Below, piece after piece: positions 59,319-64,000 of a stretch of 64,000 nucleotides of DNA. Source of the DNA: Bathelium albidoporum (Eukaryota; Ascomycota; Dothideomycetes; Trypetheliales; Trypetheliaceae); the NCBI GenBank assembly GCA_021031095.1, contig JAGFVP010000031.1:1-64000 (forward strand). Direction: 5' to 3'. The notes under the pieces are model-generated. The model was given only the letters and a program-made list of their open reading frames with translations. It was not told the origin of the DNA and searched no databases. Each line of letters opens with the position of its first letter. Within the stretch, counting starts at the first letter, position 1. A program made the translations under genes and the position numbers.

Positions 59319-62300
59319 ATGCGGCTTCTCCATCGAGCCTCTACCGGCGGCATCCGTCTGACAGATAACTTGGCGGATGAAGTCCCTAGATATGCGGTGC
59401 TGTCCCACACATGGCTCGGTGAAGATGAAGAGGTCAAATTCGAGGATATCATTCATGACACTGGGACTCACAAAGCCTATGGCTACGCCAAGCTCCAATT
59501 CTGTGTCAAGCAAGCCAGCAGAGATGGACTTGAATATTGCTGGATAGACGCCTGCTGTATCAATCGATCCAGCAGTGCAGAAGTGGAAGAGGCTGTCACG
59601 GCCATGTTCTCATGGTATCGCGCCGCTGAAAGGTGCTATGTCTACTTGTCAGACGTCTCGGTGACTGAGGATCAAGTTGACTCCTTGCCTTTCCTATCTG
59701 AATGGGAGCCGGCCTTCCGCCGCAGCAGATGGTTTACAAGGGGTTGGACCCTACAAGAGCTTCTTGCTCCAGACTCTGTCGAATTCTTCTCCAAGGAAGG
59801 TACTCGGCTTGGAGATAGGAAGTCACTCGAGGAGAGCATACATAAGGTTACTCAGATCCCCCACAGAGCCCTACAAGGGGCAAATCTCAACGACTTCTCC
59901 ATTGAGGAACGGCTTGCGTGGGCAGAGGGTCGGGAAACGAAACGTAAGGAAGACAGGGCTTACTCTATCCTGGGTTTATTTGGTGTGTTTATGCCACTGC
60001 TGTATGGTGAAGGAGACAACGCATTTGTGCGGTTGCAGGAAGCAGTCGAGAAGAGGCATCCGGATAGCTCCCGACAGAACAGCATACTATCAATGCTACC
60101 CACTGTTCCGCAAGCCATGTTCGACTCGTTGGAGAATCAGTACGAACCTACATGTCTTGCCAACACAAGAGTAGAGTTATTGCGGGACATCATGGAATGG
60201 GCCGAGGGACCGGATACCAGATCTATCTTCTGGCTTAGCGGTATGGCGGGCACTGGCAAGTCCACCGTAGCTTATACAACTGCCAGGACTTACCACGGAC
60301 AAGGAATGCCAGTAGCCAGCTTCTTCTTCTCCAGAGGAGGTGGCGAATTGGCTCGAGCTGATCGACTGTTCACTACCATCGCTTGCCAGCTAGCATTCAA
60401 GGTACCGTCACTGAGGAAGCATATTTGTCGGGCGATCACTGAGCAGGAAGACATCGCAATGAAATCCTTCCGAGATCAATGGGATCAGCTGGTGCTTAAA
60501 CCAATCTCTAAACTGCCGAGTAATTCTGAGTCATCAACGATCATGGTGATTATTGATGCTTTGGACGAATGCGGCAGTGAGATAGATATCCGACTTATTC
60601 TGAGGCTCTTAGCCATGACCAAGTCGGTAAACAACATTCGTTTGCGCATATTCGTCACCAGCAGACCGGAGATCCCCGTCCGCTGTGGCTTCTCTCAGAT
60701 ACCTGAAGTCGAACGTCAGATATTTGTTCTTCACGATATTCTTCCGGCGATCGTCGACCATGACCTCCAGGTTTTCTTCGAGCACAGCCTTAGAGATATT
60801 CGAGCGGAACGCGCCTTTGCTCCGGACTGGCCTGGGATGCGAATCATAAAACGTTTGGTTGAGATTTCTGGCGGCCTCTTTATCTGGGCTTCCATAGCAT
60901 GTCGCTTCATCCGTGAAGGTAGACGTTTTGCTATGAGGCGTATCAATTTGCTCATCAATGGCCAATGCTCGGGCTTGGGTCCAGAAAGACGACTGGATGA
61001 GATCTATACCGCGGTTCTTCGAGACTCCATTCAGAAGGGCTACAATGATCTGGAGAAGCAAAGCATATGCGGAAATCTGCGAGAGGTACTCGGCAGCATA
61101 GTACTTCTCTTCTCCCCACTTCCGAACGACTCATTGGCAAGCCTCCTACAGCTCTCCGCTGGAGACGTTAGCGAAACTCTTGCGGACTTACACACGATCT
61201 TCCACGTTCCTAGTCAAAGAGACCGCCCTATCCGGCCGCACCATCCAACATTCCGCGACTTTCTCCTCGACCCAAATCGCTGCAAGGACTCGAACTTTTG
61301 GGTCGACGAGAAGCAGATGCACAGAATATTGGCGGAGAATTGCATCAATTGTATGACGAGGATGCTTCAACGGGACATTTGCGCTGTTCAGACGCCAGGG
61401 ACTCTTGTCAGCGACGTCGATCCGAAGCTCATCAAGGAGCGAATTCCTCCTGAGCTCCAGTATGCCTGTCTTCACTGGATTCAACACTATCGGGAAAGCG
61501 GGGTCCATCTTCGAGACGGCGACAAAGCTCATCAGTTTTTCCGAGAGTACTTTGTTTACTGGCTGGAAGCTGTATGCTGGATGGGACAGAGCGCCGAGGT
61601 GGCTGCAATGATACGAATGTATTCTTCGCTTCTGGTCGTAAGTGCTCTCTCACGTACAGGGAGTTGACGAACGATGAACTGATTTGGCATGACGCTTAGC
61701 CTACAGACAATCCGCGCCAGTTTCCTCTTGTTCAGGACTCAAGACGCTTTGTCTTCTCTTTCGTCACGATTATCGAGCGCGCACCCCTGCAAACATATTG
61801 TGCTGCTCTTGCCTTCATCCAACCTGATAATGAGATTAGGGACCAGTTCTGGAACCAAATGCGTCGCTGGATGACAGACGTCCGCGTAGTTGAAGCAGCT
61901 TCCACCAAGTTGAAGAAACCAAAGACTCCGAGGACGTTTTTTGCCAATGGTCTGACCTTCACATCGGATGGCAAACAGTTAATATCTGGGTGGGTGGAAC
62001 CCGCAGTCAGGATTTGGGATGTAGCAACGAAGAGAAAGCTGGGCAAACTTGAAGGCCAGAAGAACAAAGGGTGCTCAGTGGCAATCTCGCCGGATGGGAC
62101 CATGATCGCGTCAGCCTCGGATGACACTACTGTCATGATATGGGATCTGAAGACGAGGGCCATATTGTACACTCTGACAGGGCATCAGCGCTGGGTAAAC
62201 TCGGTGGACTTCTCGTTGAACGGCAAATTCTTAGTGTCCGGGTCGATGGACGAGACCATCCGAGTATGGAATACTCAAGATGGAAAGTTGGATAAAATTC

Positions 62301-63931
62301 TCGGAGGCAACTCGAGCTGCATCAATGCCATCTCAATCTCTCCCAATAGCTTATTGGTCGCATCGGCGTCGGTAGATCAGGTGGTGCGACTCTGGGACAT
62401 TACACAAGGCGCCTTGACTATGCTACTCGACGGACATTCGGGTACGGTCAATTCCGCTAGGTTCTCGCCAGATGGCGGACAAGTGGTGTCGGCGTCGGAC
62501 GATACGACGGTCAGGATCTGGAATTTGGCAACGGAAACTGTATATAAGACCCTCAGAGGTCATAATAGAAGGGTTATGGCTGCTGTATACTCATCGAATG
62601 GCCGTCTCATAGCATCAGGCTCGGAAGACATGACCGTCAGGCTCTGGGACGCGACCTCTGGAGCCTTGTTGAACGTTTGTATAGGACATACAAGTGGCAT
62701 TAACGCCGTCGCGTTTTCGCCAGATACTTGTTTGCTGACATCGAGCTCTTTCAATGAAGAGGTCTGGATTTGGGACACTACCACCGGAGAGTCTCGAGGA
62801 GAGTTTGAGGAGTTCGAGTCGATCGATGCAGTGTCTACAGGCGAGAAACTGGATGTCCTTAATCCTAGCTCTAACGACCCTGCACTCGGAGGCTCCAAAG
62901 GGCATCTGGGCTCGGTCACTTCCATGGCGTTATCCTCGGACGGCCAATTGCTGGCTTCTGGCTCACACGATACCACAATCAAGCTGTTCACGAAATCTGG
63001 ACAACAGCGCTGTCTTCTTCAGGGTCACTCAGGTGGAATTTCTAGCCTTGCATTTTCACCGGACGATCATCGACTTGCCTCTGCCTCGACAGATAAGACA
63101 GCGAAGGTGTGGGATTCAACCACTGGTGAATGTTGTCTTACGCTCCAAGGTCATTCGGAAACTGTTCATCTGATCCGATATTCGTCAGACGGCCAACTCC
63201 TCGCTTCATGTTCAAGCGACAAAACAGCGATGCTTTGGAATACAAAAGACGGGTCAATCGTCAGGAAATTAGAGGGCCATTCGGATACTGTCAATGATAT
63301 CAGCTTCTCACCAGAGGACAGCAACCTCGTTGTGACGTGCTCTGCAGACACCCGCGTCATACTATGGGATGTTACTACCGGCACCGCTCTACAAACGTTC
63401 GATGGCCATATCGACACGGTTAATTCTGTTGCACTCTCACCTAACGGCAACTTTATCATCTCCTGTTCGACAGACATGACCGTTAGGGCTTGGAACACAG
63501 CAGGAGCCGCGTGCGGTGTTCTCAGGGGTCATTCTCGACCAGTCAATTCGGCCGCAGTCTCACCAGACGGGTCTTCGGTGGTATCTTGCGCGGACGATGG
63601 GACGGTTAGACTCTGGAACTGGGAGACCAAATCGACCAAGGGTGTGCTTGAATTTACGATTGCACTCAAAAGTCTACATTTCTCTGCTTGCGGTCGCTAC
63701 ATCAGGACTGACAGAGGCATCTTGGACATGAGTCTTTTCTCAAGAACACTATCACCTTCCGTTTCTTTGGACACTCCTTTGTCACTCTTCGCTGATAGCG
63801 AGTGGGTAAAAAGGGGAAGTGAAAATGTCCTTTGGCTCCCGGACGCCTTTCGTGCTACGACCGTAGTGACTCATGCTGAGATCATGGTCTTGGGCCACAC
63901 GACAGGAAGTCTCACATTTCTTACCTTCTAG
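59319..63931 (+). CDS. HET-NACHT-WD40 protein (HNWD/STAND allorecognition type)
   Basis: Two exons, 59319-61637 and 61700-63931, with a 62-nt GTAAGT...CTTAG intron, give 1516 residues. HET domain: RYAVLSHTW near 24, CWIDACCIN near 75, FTRGWTLQELLAP near 135, and YSILGLFGVFMPLLYGEG near 215. NACHT: P-loop GMAGTGKST near 308, Walker B MVIIDALDEC near 408, and a helical region to about 770 including HPTFRDFLLD. Exon 2 supplies 13 clear WD40 units plus a degenerate last one: seven, then a 35-residue linker (EFEEFESIDAVSTGEKL...), then six or seven. This could make two seven-bladed propellers. Proteins of this layout detect a non-self partner with the WD part and trigger HET-dependent cell death on heterokaryon fusion. 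The gene appears complete. Confidence 0.93.
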
Positions 63932-64000
63932 TGGAGTGTTGGGCCGTTCTGCATATTTGGTAGATAGAGACACGTCTAGCTCAGGCTTCTGCTTCATTTC
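63932..64000. other. 3' flank of the HET-NACHT-WD40 gene
   Basis: Too short to contain a feature. Confidence 0.5.

Overview
The window is nuclear DNA of a filamentous ascomycete (Pezizomycotina). The evidence is short GT-AG introns of about 50-75 nt, two Zn2Cys6 regulators, a non-reducing polyketide synthase with SAT and PT domains, several microsomal P450s, a HET-NACHT-WD40 protein, and an AT-rich block eroded in a RIP-like way. I cannot name the species.

Layout. 1-2.6 kb is a RIP-degraded retroelement zone: a Copia 3' end with its LTR, then an AT-rich element body and a second LTR-like end. 2.6-5.5 kb is gene-poor and carries a TA-flanked foldback. 5.5-28.8 kb holds ordinary, apparently intact genes separated by long spacers: a Zn2Cys6 regulator (5504-8028), a short hypothetical gene (9119-9640), an SDR-like protein (13014-13768), an IDO/PrnB-like protein (15470-16939), malic enzyme (18669-20878), a secreted single-pass membrane protein (23210-24093) and an AAA+ ATPase (26189-28750). 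The spacers hold repeat debris: CCGGCA minisatellites, LTR-like ends, a diverged repeat pair and gene fragments.

28.8-33.3 kb has an LTR-like end, a broken HET-domain fragment and a small five-exon DUF3237-like gene (30438-31429). 33.3-56.8 kb looks like a decayed secondary-metabolite cluster: AflR-type regulator, laccase pseudogene, NR-PKS pseudogene, P450 fragment, intact aldo-keto reductase, shattered FAD-linked oxidase, intact P450, unrecognised broken gene, intact FAD monooxygenase, P450 pseudogene and MFS transporter pseudogene. The synthase is beyond function: most of KS and AT is deleted, the ACP serine is replaced, and there are stops and frameshifts. Yet the regulator and three tailoring enzymes remain open.

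59.3-63.9 kb encodes a 1516-residue HET-NACHT-WD40 protein with about 13-14 WD repeats in two blocks, an allorecognition-type (STAND) architecture.

The most notable signals are the partly preserved ruined cluster, the in-frame KS-to-PT collapse of the PKS, the inverted C-terminal fragment beside the FAD oxidase, the double-propeller HET-NACHT-WD protein, and the strong CAA/TTG depletion in the RIP block. Exon limits were worked out by hand from splice consensus and reading frame, with no alignment or transcript data.
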